Below are positions 1 to 12,116 of a stretch of DNA of 64,000 nt, piece by piece. Origin of the DNA: Dryococelus australis (Eukaryota > Arthropoda > Insecta > Phasmatodea > Phasmatidae); contig CM057009.1 in the NCBI GenBank assembly GCA_029891345.1, forward strand, positions 209,368,709 to 209,432,708. The letters run 5' to 3'. The notes beneath the pieces were generated by a model that made no database searches, was not told where the DNA came from, and worked only from the letters and a program-made list of their open reading frames with translations. A program made the position numbers and the translations under genes. The first letter of the stretch is position 1. Each line of letters begins with the position of its first letter.

Positions 1-76
1 TGAAACATAATGTCAAATGTGCATTGTACATATATAAGTGATGACGCTTGATTAGCTTCTTAAACATGTATTCCGA

Positions 77-1636
77 TTAATCAATGCACTGAATAACTGC
101 ATCACTCACATGTTTGTAATGTGTCCACTTGTCATCCCCAGTGCAAATGTCAAACATGTGATGAACGATTGCTCGATTCACAACTTCTTCCATGTCAGTG
201 ATCTGCTTACCCAAGGGACTGACTTCTGATCTGAGCTCTTCTTCTATGTTATCACGAATGATATTAGCAATGGCTGACATTACAGCACTGAGTTTCACCT
301 TCAGGTTGGTGAGGGGCCCTAGCTTGCTTACACTCGCAGCAGAAGCTGTACTGTACATGTCCAGCTTCGCCTAAGTTCAGTACTAATCTTGTTGTCCAGC
401 ACACTGCTCCCTAAAGCATCAAGCTTCATGGTGAGTTTAGCTGTCAGGTCGCCTTGTTTCGTGACCATGTCTGATACATGATCTATCTGAGTACTCAGAG
501 CAGCCAGTTTACATATATTGTAATTCATTAGCCATGAGCATATTATCCCACAGATTAGCACCTAGACTTGTAAGCACTCTGATATCAGCATGCCCATCCA
601 AGTCATCCACTTTCTTATCGTCAGTAGCAAGCGTAGAGCCTAAGCTGCTGAGGTTCTGTACTTTGGAAGTAACGGTTGAAATCTGACTTCATTTGACCGG
701 ACGACTTACCAACAACATCGATGTTCGATTTCTGGTCAGTCAGCTACATAGTGAAAGCATCAAGTTCACCTTCAGTTCCCACAGTCAGAGTCTTGTCTAT
801 ATTTTTGAGCAATCCACGAACCTGTGCACCTTCATCATCAAGTTTCTTATTCACATTTGTGAAGTTCGATTCCAGGTCAGTCAGATTTGTAGTCAAAGTG
901 GCTAGCGTGCCTGGACCCGCAGTACCAACATTGGGTGTTGTGTCTGTTTTCATATTCAGGTTTGTAAGGCCACTATTGGCAACTTGTGTGCCCACAACAT
1001 CAAGTTTCTTCTCCAAAGCCTCAAGCTTATCCCCGAGATTGGTCAGCCTGTTGGTGTTAGTAGAAGGCAATTACCGAATCTGGGCCTCCCTTTTGGCGGA
1101 CAGTACATTGGTTTTGGTCGATATCAGTCCCTCCACAACTCTGAGAACATCGCCGGATGCGAAATCTGTTACACTGGGTACAGTGTCTATCAACTTGGCG
1201 AGTCTCATGCCCATTTCAGTTGCTAATACATTTGTGTCATAGATTCGGCTTTACACAGCATCCAGCTTCTCACCTAATGTGGTCAGTTTATGCACATTTT
1301 CAGTCAATGTTTGGAGGCCAGTAGTTACCTTACTGACTAGTTTCTCGCCCACACCTTTGAGCTTCGGCTCAAGCCGAGACATATTGGACATGAGCTAGCA
1401 AAGATAGTCTCGGTGTTTGTAAATACAGTCTGCAGTACGATGAGCGGTCCCAAAGCATCCGAAGTAATGCTGCAGACAAAGAAGACACTCACAGCATCAC
1501 CATCATGATTAGGCTCACCAAGATACTGGGCTTGTTTGCCTTCAAAACTGCAGTTCCCATCATTTGTAGAAGTGATACACATTTCCAGTGCACATTTCAG
1601 GCCACTATGGCCGAAATTTGACACGATGTAGCTCAT
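77..1636 (-). pseudogene. Polinton fibre-like coiled-coil protein, broken
   Basis: The start ATG is fixed by its overlap with the ATPase stop (shared base 1636). The first 55 or so residues contain a glycine/asparagine motif followed by LGEPNHDGDAVSVFF. This resembles the conserved head of the fibre-like proteins encoded after the ATPase in Polintons and adintoviruses. From about 1390 down to 77 the minus strand, in shifting frames, gives leucine-rich heptad-like segments such as LTNLGDKLEALEKKLD, as expected for a trimeric coiled-coil shaft. Several stops and frame changes break it. Known relatives probably act as capsid-attached fibres; the role here is inferred. It could also be another coiled-coil structural protein. 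Confidence 0.6.
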
Positions 1637-2290
1637 TAAAGTACGATAATAATCTGATCAAAGCCCATGCGATACCGGCCCTTAAGAGGTGGAAAATTTT
1701 TGGCGATGACTAGAAACCCATTTGGTTTGCATCATAAGTCATATCGGTATTCTCATGGTCAGAGTTTACATAATGTAAATTCAGGTCATCCATACGAAAC
1801 TGAACGAGGAAATTAGCATGGTCACACAGAAGTTGCTTTGACATGCATTAATGTGTCAGACACAAATAGATCAAGTCCTTACGTGCATATCATCCCATAC
1901 TGAAGTAATGTTGCATTGTGCTCTGTTTCTTACACAAGATCTTGTCGAAAACAAATACAGAGTTTGGTCTGGCTGCATCAGACAACACAATCTCAACATT
2001 GTCACTAAATGGAAAATACTGAACTGCGTCCACAGCCTGTAGAATTTGTGCGATTCGTAGGTATTTTGGTTGTAGTAGAGATATCTAGTAGATATACACA
2101 TTCTCAAAGCGAAGTCCATTTCGATGCCCCAGAAGGCTGAGAAGAACATGTGTTTTCCCACAATTGCTCAGACCAGCTATATTACCACAAACTGTGTTCG
2201 GCAAAAGTTTGCCATAACACAATTCACGAGCTGTAGATTCGTCCTTGGCAGAGATATGAACCAGGAGAGTAGTAGTTTGTAGTACAATCT
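1636..2290 (-). pseudogene. Polinton DNA-packaging ATPase (FtsK/HerA type), broken
   Basis: Minus-strand translation gives a Walker A motif GLSNCGKT (about 2152-2178), preceded by GKLLPNTVCGNIA and followed by NGLRFENVYIY, the hallmark block of Polinton/adintovirus packaging ATPases. A Walker B-like strand PNSVFVFDK follows, with K where the family usually has a second acidic residue. Further on, DDLNLHYVNSDHENTDMTYD and the C-terminal GRYRMGFDQII also fit the family. In-frame stops and at least one frameshift make it non-functional. In living elements this enzyme pumps DNA into the capsid. The length of about 220 codons is close to the family norm. The N-terminal start is uncertain because the upstream sequence is decayed. 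Confidence 0.82.
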
Positions 2291-2725
2291 CAATTACACT
2301 GAAACAGGAATGCTAAACTACAAGTACTTAAGGCACTGATAGAGGTCTGGTGATGAAGATGGCCAAGTGCAAACATATAAAAATTAAATGTAGTGAGCAA
2401 GTAGTGTTGGTATGCTGTAAGGCATCATGGAAGCAAAGGTCACACATTAAATTGATTAATTAACAACCTTCCTTTCAAAGCACACATCCCTGGCTACACG
2501 TTCTGTGGTCTGGGAACCCAACTGGCACAGAGATTAAAATGTGATGACATTCCTATTAATTTTCTAAATAGGACCTGCCAGAACACAATATTTCCTATAC
2601 TACAAGTAGTTAGCTAGAGGATCAACATAAGCTGATGCTATTCTGGCGGGAAAAGCATGAATGGTAGTTATTTGTCTGCATTGAAACTCGGCGAATGACT
2701 GGCCGCCTGTGGCGTTGACAAGATA
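2291..2725. other. Intergenic gap between divergent Polinton genes
   Basis: About 435 bases separate the minus-strand ATPase from the plus-strand pX-like gene. I see no reading frame worth calling. By position it would have held the divergent promoters of the element; no clear TATA box or initiator can be assigned. Confidence 0.4.
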
Positions 2726-3035
2726 ATGCGAGCTAAAATTAAATTAGGGATGGGGTTAATGTTCGGAAAGAAAGTTAACAGGAAACCATGTCGCTGCCAC
2801 TATCAAGTTAAGCACAAAGGAATCTTGCCTCTACTCCTACCGGCAATTGGTTTACTTGGCAGTATTATTGGCGGTGTTAGCAGCATTGCTCAAGCTGTGA
2901 GGACGGATAAATGGGAGAATCAATGACTTACAGAATCCATTAGGCACAATAAAAGAATGCAAGAAATATCTTGGGGGCAAAAATGCACAAGGCCTTTATC
3001 TTTGGCTGTTCAAGCAGGGGGGTGGAAGTGCATGC
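2726..3035 (+). pseudogene. Polinton pX-like small core / membrane-active protein, broken
   Basis: An open frame of 66 codons (2726-2926) begins basic (MRAKIKLGMGLMFGKKVNRK) and ends with a hydrophobic glycine-rich segment, LLLPAIGLLGSIIGGVSS. This matches the small pX-like proteins next to the protease in Polintons and adintoviruses, compared with adenovirus core peptide X or membrane-lytic proteins. After the stop at 2924-2926 the same frame continues with RHNKRMQEISWG. That resembles the conserved tail of the family, so the stop is probably a later mutation and the ancestral gene reached about 3035. Its place between ATPase and protease supports the call. Confidence 0.62.
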
Positions 3036-3049
3036 AACAGTGGGAAGGC

Positions 3050-3460
3050 GAATGTGCCTAAGTGCTCAGAGAATCTTAAATACTTTCCCCAAGTGCCATT
3101 CACGAATATCGAGATACAGACATGCACTTGGAAACTCAAAATGCAGTATTTAAGAGGTGTTTTTATTTGGGACAGACTGCTGCCCCATCCATGGCGAGTG
3201 GTGCAGTTCGTCTACACTTGCGGAAAAATGGCCCTGAAATTTAAGCAGGTGAAAGTAATAACATTTGTGTAGTGTACCAAACCGGACATCAGTACATGGC
3301 GAGCGTCAAACGTGATAACAACTTCAAACGCTAGTTTTCTGCAAAGATTGGGGTTACCTGCCAAGCGATATGGATGGCAAATTCTAAACATATTTGAACC
3401 GGCTCGAACACTGGGTGAACCAATATGTAGGGGAATGCCTACTTCTCTACCATGTAGTAT
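3050..3460 (+). pseudogene. Polinton cysteine protease (adenain-like), broken
   Basis: The plus strand at about 3080-3215 encodes PFTNIEIQTCTWKLKMQYLR followed by GVFIWDRLLP, the conserved N-terminal block of Polinton maturation proteases. Another frame near 3275-3320 gives TGHQYMASVKRDNNF, matching the strand around the catalytic histidine, which is usually GTHW; here the order around the histidine is altered. Near 3380-3440, ILNIFEPARTLGEPICRG aligns with the segment carrying the catalytic cysteine. The pieces lie in different frames, so the gene is dead. In active elements the enzyme cleaves capsid precursors. It follows the pX-like gene on the same strand. Confidence 0.6.
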
Positions 3461-5400
3461 ATTCGACTGCCCAGTCTACTATCTGAGACCAAATTCGGAG
3501 TTACCATGCACCACAGTCGCCCTAATGGAATGTGCAAACATAGGGAATATTTCTCAGGTATGGCTACAGCAGACAATAGCATATGAGCTATACCAACCTG
3601 CTGGAATTACTCACTGGACCAACACTTGCACAGGCGAATAGCATACATCATTCATGAAACATGGTGCAGTGCCATGGAGACTATGTGTTCTCCACTCACC
3701 TGCGAAGTGTTTATAGTTGCCAAGTACATGTAAGAAGCAATGAGCATCACACCCACAGCCAGTTTTAGTGCAGAGAGACAACCATGAGCTTCGACCTGCA
3801 GTCATTGTCAGCACAACTTCCTGGAGAGACAACTGCAGACATGGGTTTCAAGATATGTGACTGTCAAGTTCTGGCCAGAAGATTCTAACTTCTACGAACA
3901 TTATTATGTCGGCTACGCACGAGTAATATTCAAACCAGAGCTCGGATACAAGCAAGTTCAAGTATAAGATGTTGCAAACCACATGTGAGTTTATCAAGAT
4001 GCCTGGGATGTGTTTCACAGCGAGGTGCGGCCATGCAGCAAGTATGACAGATGTTCTGTCATCAACTTGAGGCCCAACAATGAACTGCCGCCCAGCAGCC
4101 ATATTTTCAAAGTACGAACAGACTTTGAAAACATTACTGAATGCCAGTGCAGGGACAGGTATATTGACTTTCCCCTCTGTGACGAAGACGCCGTCAAGAT
4201 CTGGCAGTGGACTGTTAAATGTACTGATCACATCCATACTCCTACTATGGGACATGACAAATGGTACTTGCCTGCTTGTCCCACAAGTGTAAAGTATATA
4301 AATGAGTAATTACTTCAATTTAACCATATGGAAGCCAAAGCCAATGCAATGACATTCAAGGGAGACCTGGCATGTTACAGTAAATGTATATGATGGGAAG
4401 TTTTTGTGCCCTTGTTGAAATCCTCCTGCTGCTAGTGTCCAAATGCCTGTGATGTCACATCTGTGCTATTGCAGACTGGCGTGTCTGGCCTGCTGCCATC
4501 AGTGATCCGAAAGTGAGTCTACTGTTATTTCGAGAGGCTAGCTACATCAGTGCGACACAGGGCACCAGTACCATAGACTACTCCATTGGGGAGCCGGATG
4601 TCTATGGTGATCAACAAACATACACCAATACCTGCAATGGGGCGGAACATTGGTTGTTAGCACATATGCCAACCATGTATGAGTCTAGTCAGGAGCTGTT
4701 GGGATGTATGCCTCTGAGGAGGGGGGGTCCATAAATCACATGCAAACAGACATACCGCTACAGTGTAGTGGTGATGAAGTGGTAACCTATGCGATACTTT
4801 ATGATGTGCTCCGACAAGCTGCTGCTGCTGCTGTCCCAGCTGAGTCAAGCACTGAGGACACATCAACGATGCCAGTCATCGACATCAACACAGGTTACCT
4901 GCATTCAGTCACTCTGTAAGACAGTCAGCCAGTGACAATTACACTGCTGGATGATGATGATGCTGTCACCATTACCACCAGCTAGCCACCACCGACACTC
5001 CGTTGCAGGCGACCAGCTACCAACCAACTAATGCTTGAACTCGAAGAGTTTGTGACCACTGCCACCAGCCAGCCGTAGCACAGATATTCGAGCGAGCCCC
5101 GACACAGGCAGCCAGTGAGTGCCACTACAGCAACTCAATTTATTGCCCCCAAAGACATCACCACTGGCTCCCCGACACTTCGACGCAGGCAGCCGACGAG
5201 GGTCAATGCATCTACATGTATACCTACAATCCCCACCAGGGATATGTCGACCCAGACATCCAGTGTCGCCCCCCGACATCGTAGATATGCATGTCTACCT
5301 GACCTCAGCCAGGTTACAGCTGCTGAGAAGAAGGCCCCAAAACTACTATGTATTGGACTAGTAGATTCATTGTGAGTGATGTACTTTATTTTACCTTATC
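3461..5400 (+). other. Unassigned Polinton interior, possible decayed structural genes
   Basis: This stretch contains only short plus-strand frames, the longest about 4010-4309 (99 codons). Two frames about 580 bases apart share a motif of the form LRPN-ELP (near 3485 and 4070), which suggests a degenerate duplication or a repeated fold. Capsid genes are expected near here in a Polinton, but I could not recognise either jelly-roll protein. The part from 5000 to 5350 is rich in codons for proline, threonine and serine and looks like low-complexity sequence. Confidence 0.3.
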
Positions 5401-5666
5401 AACGTAACATGTCTGTGCAGAGACTATGGTTTACACATAGCAAAAGAAAATTAACTATAAAGTTGTAGTATAAAAACAAATAAGATCACTGTATCTCATT
5501 TGCATGCAAGTACTGCCCTTTGCAATGGTCCTCACCATGAACTATCCTTGATATGATTTGTCATTCATGTACTAGCTTTATATTGCTGTATACTGTTTGC
5601 AATTAAGAACACTCTATGTCATTCACGTGCAATGTATGAGTGGTGATACAGAAAGTATCTATACAC

Positions 5667-5691
5667 GAGAGAGAGAGAGAGAGAGAGAGAG
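5667..5691. repeat. (GA)n microsatellite
   Basis: Uninterrupted GA dinucleotide run of about 25 bases. Confidence 0.9.
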
Positions 5692-7469
5692 CTATATAAA
5701 ATAAAAAATAAAATTGTTTATATGAATATATTCCAGCATGAACTTGTTCCAAAACAGCTATCTCTGTGTGTGTGTCCCATAGTGATAAGAACATGTATCT
5801 CGAAACATACATTCTCTCTGTGAAGGGTAACTGCAGTATTCATAAATGTCAGGAACACACAACAGTCTGGTGCAGTGATAAAACAGCAATTCCTATGTGG
5901 AGAGAGAGTCTAGGTAATTTAATCTATCTCAAACATACATAGACTTGAAGGCGAGTAGAGACATATACACATAAACTTACCTGTGTCTCTGCACTGAACG
6001 CCAGAGGAGCGGCAAACATACACAAGTATTACAAAAGATTTGTCTGGCAGAGAGCTGGCATATATCCCATGAAGTGTAGGGAGAGAGCGAATAGTAAGGG
6101 GCAAGTACAGCATCTTCTCTGTAGCACAAGGCAGTAACAGTTGTGGAAGGAAACACCAAAGAGTCGGCAGCAGCTTCGATTGGCCTTTTGATCTTTGAGG
6201 GGAAGTGGTTTGGATTTGTACCGAGACCAGGTCACAAGAGAAGCTGGGTGCTTTACTTGAAGTCAGTGAATGGAGAGAGACCAATGCAAGAACATCTGTA
6301 CCTTGTATTATCTGTAAAGTGGTTGTACACAAGTGCGCTGGGGGAGTTAAAACCATGGCCAGGCACGCCTGTGCCTTGTAAGAAGGGAAGTAGTGGGGTG
6401 CCCCAAGTCTATTAAATATATAAGTAGTGTCATTACCATGCTCTCTCCATTCTCGTTCTGGTTTCTGATTGGCACACATTGCCGAGCTGACCACTTTGCA
6501 ACTACTGTGTGCTTCTTGGTGAGTGTTATTCTGCTAGCTTTTCATGGTTAAATGTATGATTTTTCAAAAGCCGCTTGTTAAAATAGGTAAAATTTATTTC
6601 TAGCCTAGATTCCAATTGCGTTTTGTGCACATCAGCAAGTTGTCCACCACCACAATACAGGGTCAACTTCGAATCCTACCACAGTGTGCTTTGTGACGAG
6701 TCTTTTTTCTATAGCTTTTTATAGTAAAAAGGAAGCCATGCATTCTATCCTTAGACATCATAACTTCCAAGTGTTTTAACCTGGAATTTATACCTAAGTA
6801 GCTTGTAATTCTCGTGAATGGTAATTCATGGTTACTTCACCAAGGCTCTGCCAATGTCAGTTCGTAGTAAAAAGTGAGCTAGCTTTATTTTTTAATCAAT
6901 ATGTAAGTAAAGCATATTCTGAGGTTCGTTTGTAAGGTTATATAAATATGTATAATTGCTGCTATCTGCACGTGATACAACATGCATGGTAGGCTTTCTG
7001 CTGGGCACCTGACAGCTCACTACCTAACTTGCTGGATGGAGTGTTTTGAGTATGGCATATGTATCCTTCATAAGGCAGCAATGGATTGCACGTTTGTCGA
7101 CAGACTGCTTCCCCTTCAGCATCTACTATTCTGCCACATGGTCATGTTTTGCATTTCCCGAGTGACATAGGTGCTAAAAGTTCTTTTATATGCATTCGTA
7201 GGGCCTGGTGGCTGACAATGTATAAATATATCATCCTTTCTCCCAGGTGTCTAGTGGCAGTTGCACAGTATCTTTTTGTGCTCGACCATGCATGACTGAC
7301 AAAACGATGCTGTAAGTACACCTGGCCTGGAACATTAATTGAGATGTGTCTGTGATTATCTTGGGACTGTAGGGATTTCAAAAAGCTTCACTGTTAGGAG
7401 AGACATTCTGTTTGTTCACAAGATATTTTCAGAACTTCTAGCATGTGCTTGACAGCTGTATATGTTACG

Positions 7470-7890
7470 AATGTATGTTTGTGGCCACAGTCGTGCAGTG
7501 TGTGGAGCACCCACAATTGGGGCAACAGTGATGAGGTAGCTAGAGCATTATTACATGCCATTTAAATTGCATGTGGGGCCACAGTCACACAGTGTCCATA
7601 GCACCTACAAGTGGGACTGCAGTGATGTGGTAGCTAGAGCAATATTAAATGTCATTTAAATTACTACATGTGGGGTCACAGGCGCAAAGTGTTTAGAGCA
7701 CCCTCAAGTGTGGCTGTGGTGATGTGGTAGCTAGACCAATAGTACTTTTCATTTAAGTTACTACATTTGGGGCTGCAGTGACAGTGGGTAGAATACTCCC
7801 AAGTGTGGGTCGCAGTCACACAGTGCCATTTAAATTACTACATGTGGAGCCGCAGTGGCCTAGTGTGTACAACAGTCTCAAATGGTGACT
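7470..7890. repeat. Imperfect tandem repeat, period about 95-105 bp
   Basis: Four to five units share GGCCACAGTCACACAGTGT-like starts, a central CAAGTG...GTGATGTGGTAGCTAGA segment and a CATTTAAATTACTACATGTGG end. Units diverge by point changes and one is shortened near 7790-7830. There is no coding sense across it. Confidence 0.75.
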
Positions 7891-9889
7891 GCAGCAGGCC
7901 ATAGTCCTGCAGTGGCTAGAATAATATTTCATGTCAACTACATATTTCCCTATGTTTCCTTACAACGAATGTCTACATCAGAAAGAAATAATTGTTACAT
8001 ATTTGTAGGGAATGCATATTTTTCCCATTACTACCAGAGGACTATTTTGTCCCTTACTTTAATGTGTGGTAGAGAGGTAGGGTAGTGAATGAATGACTTT
8101 GTGCGTGGAGGATTCGGGACTGCGCTGAAAAGACCTGCTTAGGAAAAAATTGACTCTATAGATGTTTTATCATCCCCTGGTGGCACTCTTAGACTTCCCC
8201 ATTTTACCATAGGGTTTCTTATTCTCCCCTAGCATTGTGTGTATGCTATGTTGAGAAGAGCTCTTTGCCTCTACCCAGATATGAATAAGAAGAATATCAC
8301 TGTTTGTTGAAATTGTTGTTTCTACAATGGTTTCATCTAGACCATCAATCTCTTTTGCTTCATCACAATCTTCTTCATTATCCCAACCACCAACACCATC
8401 TGACTCTTCTGCCTCATCAAGTGCCTCATCTCAGCAACCCACACATTTACCCACTGCAGCTTCCATACTGTGGCGAGCTCTGGAATGTGGATTTTGCGAC
8501 TAAATGTTCACCGACCTTTGCAATGGTCCTCACCATGAACAATACTGTGCCTTCAATCCCTTCAGGGAGGCACAGCTTGTATGCAAGCAGTGCAGGAAGA
8601 CAGCTGCCCACACCGATAAAGTTAGCTGTGACAACTTGTTGAAAGTACTGCAATAGAACTTTCAACCATGTCGGCAATACTAGATGCCATAAGCATAGTT
8701 GTTGGGCCAACCAGAATGCCAATTTGCTGGATTATGGGATCTGCGAACATCAGTTTACTTGTAAGGTTCAACTGGGGGTATGGTTGTGTGACTCCAGGTG
8801 AGCAATTTTTCAGTATTTATCCCTGATGTGTAGTAGCCTAGGAGGAAGGTCCTTGGAATGAGATGTGGTGTGGCAGTACCATGCTATTGTAACCGAGTCA
8901 AGTTGCACCATACACAACCTGTTCAGGTTGGATGATGCATCTCTTATAGCCTCTCTCCACTCAATGCAACCCAAGGCTTCTTGTACCACCCCTGATTATG
9001 CCAATTGGGCTATGGTACCCAATCTCTAGGGGTTGCCAGCTTCCTTGCGACTAAATAGGGGTATCTGCCATAATAGTTTGGACCAATATAGGGTACCTAG
9101 GCCTGACCACTCGGCAGGGTGTTCGACCACTTAACACTCAGGCCATTGGGGCCCAATGTCTGGACTTCAATGTGTGTGGAAGTACAAAGGTATGGAATGG
9201 AGTATGGCCAATGCAGCTACCTTGAACTGGGCATATGTCATATAAGGACCTGTCTCATGAAGGGGAGCTATGGTTTGAATGCAGTGATGAAACTTTAGAG
9301 AAATATATTATGTTTGATGATATAAACCCTCCAATGTCAGAACAAGGTCTGCTATTTCTCATGAACTGCGACACTGGGGAGGGGCTCAGACTGCTTCCTC
9401 GTGATTTGGTCACTGGGATAGTAGCCATTCTGGTTCATGGTGCGGCCCTGCCTTACAAGGGGTGATTCCCAGGACATGAGGCGAGCAACCAGTTCTTAAT
9501 TAGGTGTAAGGCTTATGCCTGGTAAGGTGTTCTCAACCACCTAGTGTGGAAGGGATTCCCTCTGTTCGCCCCATGCTTTGGCGAAATGGTCAATCATGAA
9601 TAACCTACAAGTTCCATTTGAATTAAGTGATAGCACAGGACAATTGGTTGGCCCCACTGGAAGTTCTCTCTGGTGACTTATCATTGTGGTTGGACTTGTG
9701 CTGGCAGTAGTTATTCTCCACATGTGGGGGGAGGTCTGGAGAGGTTTCCACTGTTTTGGAGATACTATGTGGTGAGCAGAAACCTGCTCTGGTTGTGCCC
9801 TGGAGAGGCACTAGGGGTATGGGTAGAACCTTGGCCAGACCACACACTTGGTTTCTGAGTGTAACTCTTTTAACATGCTCCGGCATCAG

Positions 9890-12116
9890 CCCAGTAGCTT
9901 TCTAAATCTGTTCCACAACTTGGCATACAATGTGCATTTGGTCATCACTCAGCCTGGATATGATACATAGGACATATTTATCATCCCAAATACTGAGGAG
10001 AAATTAATTATCTTCAGAAAATATTTGTCCAACAACTTCACCAAACAGTTAATTAATACCTTTAGATACATGTCTGCCATCTGCCATCCTAGCTACTTTT
10101 ACATAGAATCTACCAGATGCTAACTTCAAGACAACTGCTGTGTTCTTCACCAATTCCTGGCAGCTCTAGTTGGTGACTTGCAAAGGAGTGTTCCCTTATG
10201 ACTACATCACATTGTTGGGGACACTCGATGAGCTGCAGCTGCTGGACATCACTGCCTTCCACAACTGACTCACCAGTTGAGGAATCAGCAGTGAAGAATA
10301 CCATCACATGCAGATTGTCTGGGAGGTATTTCTATGCACATTGCTTCGAGACTACTCCAAGTTGTACCTCCAGTCTGACAACTTGATTTTGTGCTATATT
10401 TTCGAGAACTTATGAGGTCTCTGTCTATAAATGTATGCACTGGAGTGTGTCTGATACATCAGTGCCCCCAGGTTCTTGTTCAATGCCATGTTATACAAGA
10501 CAGGTGTCTATCTGGAGCTCATAATAGACTAGATACCCACCTGTTCATCGATGCTGGTATCTGGGGAGGGATGGCCCAGTGCATCACATTTCACATGGTG
10601 GCAAACAACAAGGACTTGCCTGTCACATATGATGACAATCAGCTGTCTACCTACCTCCAATACATGGATGCAAACTTGTATGGATCAGCAATATTCCTGA
10701 AGCTGCCATATGGCAGCTTCGAATGGACCAGCATGGATATTGATGTGATTTCCATGCTAGATGATAGTCAGTCCAATCAGATACAAACTGGAGGTGGATG
10801 TAGAGTGCTCTACTACACTCCATGAATAACATACAGACTTACCACTCCTACCAGTCAATTTTTTCCCCCCGGGTCCAAAGAGCCCAAGCTAATGACAATG
10901 CTTGAGGGGAAGACACTTTACATCATGCACTTTGTCACCCTCAAGCAGGCATTACCTCATAAGCTATTGCTGAAGGATGGTTGCCATGTCTCTAAGGCCT
11001 GCCAGAAGGAATAGTTGTAGCACTACATTGAGCTGAACACCATGAAATATCAGGCTGCCACAAATGCCTTTGAATAGGATTTCTTCAAGCTGATGAAAAA
11101 TGCTACCTATGGCAAGCTGATGGTGAACAAACACAGACATCAGAAGATGGAGCACATCAGCAAGGATGTGCCAACAAAAAATCTCATATCGAAGCCAGTG
11201 TTTTACTGTCAGACAATATACAATGAATCACTTTCCATCAAGCTGGCTGAAGAGAGTATATTGAGTTAAATGAAGAGATTTAGACAGCTCTTAATATCGA
11301 AGTCTTAAGAGCTGATCACGAAGATTGTGGTGAGTATTGAGCAGCACCTTAATGAAAGGGCAGGGGAAATGGGAGATCTAGATAAAACCTGCTGAACCAC
11401 AATATTGTCTGGCACGATTCCCACATTGAAAAATACAGAGTGACCCTGGTGGGATTGAGCCCAGATCACCTTGTTGGGAGACAAGCAGGCTAACTGCTCA
11501 ACCACCATGACCCCTATAAGATTATATTGTTCAACAAGCTGATGTATGATGACTTTGTCATACTTGGCCTGTCAAAGACCCTTATGTACCACTTCTAATA
11601 CATCATCATGTGGGCATGGTATGGCCAAGACATTGGATTAGTCTATATGGACACCAATTCCTTCATCTTGGCCATGTCATATTCTGATCTCTACAATGTT
11701 CTTGCCTCAGACCCGACACTAATGTCAGAATTCGACACCAGTGGTTGCCCTCCCACTCATCCCTGCTACTCACCCACCAATGCTAAAGTTATTGGAAAGT
11801 TTAACAATGAGTGTAGAGGGAATGACATGATTGAGTTTATTGGGCTGAGGGTGAATCTCTATGCTTATCGATGTAGAGATATGGTCATGATGTGTGCCTA
11901 GGGGAACTAGAAGAGTGTCGTCCATCACCACATCACCATCGGGGATTATGGGCACATTCTTCTGGCCACCAATTCATTAGGGTGCAGTTCAACCCCATTT
12001 GATTGCACCACTGTGTCTACACAGAATGCAGCAATAAGCTTGCACTATCATGGATGGATGACAAGTATCAGATCCTGGATAATAACATTCATACCATCCC
12101 TTATGGCTATGATGGG
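9890..12116 (+). pseudogene. Polinton protein-primed family B DNA polymerase, broken
   Basis: Plus-strand fragments in order match the Polinton PolB. The first is an exonuclease-like FHNLAYNVHLV (about 9910) with IIPNTEEKL. Next come KGVFPYDYITLLGTLDELQL (about 10175) and GISSEEYHH. At 10560-10725 one open frame holds GIWGGMAQC, ANNKDLP, YMDANLYGSAIFLKLPYGSF and EW. YIELNT and DFFKLMKNATYGKLM follow at about 11020-11130. Motif C at about 11645 reads YMDTNS where the family has DTDS. The tail YTECSNKLALSWMDDKYQ is near 12015-12070. Many stops and frameshifts and a SINE insertion break it. The enzyme replicates the element; this copy cannot. The N-terminal boundary is not resolved. Confidence 0.85.
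11272..11515 (-). mobile_element. tRNA-derived SINE, copy A, inserted in PolB
   Basis: The sequence matches copies near 35.6-35.85 kb and 42.2-42.45 kb over its whole length. Read on the minus strand it starts GGGGTCATGGTGGTTGAGC (A-box region), has a degenerate B-box-like segment around 11450-11470, and shares a body including CGTGCCAGACAA. It lies between PolB segments that are contiguous in intact polymerases, so it postdates the Polinton. Target duplications are not clear. Confidence 0.7.

Larger units (their letters stand above)
5401..9889. other. No recognisable gene; possible remainder of Polinton
   Basis: About 4.5 kb without a supportable gene. It contains a GA microsatellite and a block of tandem repeats listed separately. 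A 76-codon frame at 9235-9465 is rich in acidic residues but matches nothing I know. No integrase of the RVE type, which complete Polintons carry, was found here. Confidence 0.4.

Noticed and set aside
5919-6494. 191-codon minus-strand frame
   Set aside because: No recognisable domain and composition like surrounding sequence; overlapping frames are equally open.
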